Assembly: GCA_022773585.1 (NCBI GenBank)
Contig: JALEZZ010000020.1
Coordinates: forward strand, 1-33,335
Direction: 5' to 3'
Source: Selenomonas sp.
GTDB taxonomy: Bacteria > Bacillota > Negativicutes > Selenomonadales > Selenomonadaceae
DNA length: 33,335 nt
Position 1 is the first letter of the stretch. Each line of letters starts with the position of its first letter. Position numbers and translations under genes: made by a program. Shown here in pieces: positions 32,640 to 33,335 of this stretch. Under the pieces are notes generated by a model that had not been told where the DNA came from, made no database searches, and saw nothing but the letters and a program-made list of their open reading frames with translations.

Positions 32640-33167
32640 ATGAAAGTCGTGATTTTGAGCGATACGCATGGCAGTACGCAGGCGGTTGAGCGCGTCTTTT
32701 CCGAGCAGCCGGATGCGGAGCTTTACCTGCATGCAGGCGATGTGCTGAGCGATGCAAAGTATCTGGCGTCGCTCGTGGGCGCGGAGCTCAATGCGGGCGA
32801 GCAGGATGAAAGCGTGTCGCCGCGCGTGATCGGCGTGCCGGGCAATACGGACTGGCCGGACGGCAATCAGCCGCTTGCACGGGTCGTCTGTGCGGCTGGG
32901 CATCGCATCCTGCTCGCGCACGGGCACAGCTTCGGCGTGCAGTACACGACGAAGTTTTTTGCCGAGGCCGCGGCGGAGTCGAACTGCGACATCGCGGTCT
33001 ACGGGCACACGCACATCGTCGATGTGTCGCCGGGGACGCCGATCACGGTGCTGAATCCCGGTTCGGCGGCACGGCCGAGGGACGCGTATGAGCCGTCGTA
33101 TATGGTGGTTGAACTTTCGGAAGGGCAGCGCCCGGACGTGAAGGTTGTGCGGATGAAAGAATTGTGA
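32640..33167 (+). CDS. YfcE/MJ0936-type metallophosphoesterase
   Basis: Small calcineurin-like phosphoesterase of 175 residues. Metal ligands are all visible: SDTHG (D8, H10), LHAGD, GNTDW, the HGHSFG pair and YGHTHI. LNPGSAARPRD near the C-terminus is typical for the YfcE/YsnB group. These enzymes are phosphodiesterases whose natural substrate is uncertain. GAGGAG next to the rdgB stop is the ribosome site. The rph-rdgB-ysnB type order is common in Firmicutes. The stop is followed by repeat R10. Confidence 0.9.
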   Translation: MKVVILSDTHGSTQAVERVFSEQPDAELYLHAGDVLSDAKYLASLVGAELNAGEQDESVSPRVIGVPGNTDWPDGNQPLARVVCAAGHRILLAHGHSFGVQYTTKFFAEAAAESNCDIAVYGHTHIVDVSPGTPITVLNPGSAARPRDAYEPSYMVVELSEGQRPDVKVVRMKEL

Positions 33168-33184
33168 TTCGTGGGAAGTATGCA

Positions 33185-33335
33185 GGCTCCCTCCCAGAGG
33201 GAGCTGTCAGCCGAATGGCTGACTGAGGGAGTCTCACAAGATGGGCGTGTGAGATATACGATTGCATCTTACGCGGGCATCGAAGAGTCTGCGAAGCCCG
33301 CATAAGCTACAATCATGCATTCCATATGACGTGCT
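33185..33335. repeat. Palindromic element R10, cut by the window end
   Basis: Left arm with CTCCCTCCCAGAGGGAG, mini-hairpin GTCAGCCGAATGGCTGAC and GGAGTCTCACAAG, then the inner stem ACGATTGCATCTTACGCGGG with its partner AAGCCCGCATAAGCTACAAT. The right arm would start just beyond the window. The inner part is close to R1. Confidence 0.88.

Overview
The window looks like a chromosome segment from a motile, diderm Firmicute of the Negativicutes, most likely a Selenomonas-like member of the Selenomonadaceae. Reasons: high GC with strong third-position bias; the Firmicute gene order yaaR-holB-ricT-trmN6-rsmI-metG-tatD-yabE; flagellins behind sigma-28 type promoters; and a two-partner secretion pair whose transporter needs an outer membrane. 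Family assignments rest on motifs and context read by eye; no search was run.

Layout. 1-270: end of an rRNA operon with a 5S rRNA and its terminator. 351-4653: tightly coupled operon for YaaR, DNA polymerase III delta prime, RicT, TrmN6 and RsmI. 4937-7752: metG-tatD with its own promoter. 7946-8737: cell-wall 3D-domain protein. 8954-9385 (minus): unknown coiled-coil protein. 9787-11127: BrnQ transporter. 11483-15016: two flagellin genes separated by a Doc-type toxin-antitoxin pair. The first flagellin carries a metallopeptidase (flagellinolysin-like) insert and is broken by a frameshift. 15106-26732: a 3287-residue TpsA adhesin followed by its TpsB transporter. 27000-27088: tRNA-Ser(UGA). 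27266-28051: murI. 28055-29174: a compound repeat block around a small DUF559 nuclease gene. 29255-31704: thioesterase, membrane-anchored unknown, CofE-like protein and RNase PH. 32024-33167: RdgB and a YfcE-like phosphodiesterase.

The feature that ties the window together is a family of palindromic repeat arms (about 90-100 bp each, usually paired head to head into elements of about 195 bp) found only between genes at about ten places. Each arm has a short terminal palindrome, a mini-hairpin whose two strands change together between copies, and an inner stem. Copies have picked up secondary roles: one supplies a terminator, another abuts the metG -35 box. Arms, an additional GC-rich module in inverted orientation and a DUF559 nuclease gene form a 1.1 kb cassette-like block, which is the best candidate for an undescribed mobile system here.

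The accessory surface region (flagellins, toxin-antitoxin, TPS adhesin) is the other point of interest: a decaying proteolytic flagellin, twin sigma-28 promoters of identical architecture, and an adhesin whose sixteen YDG-type repeats follow a three-domain super-period.
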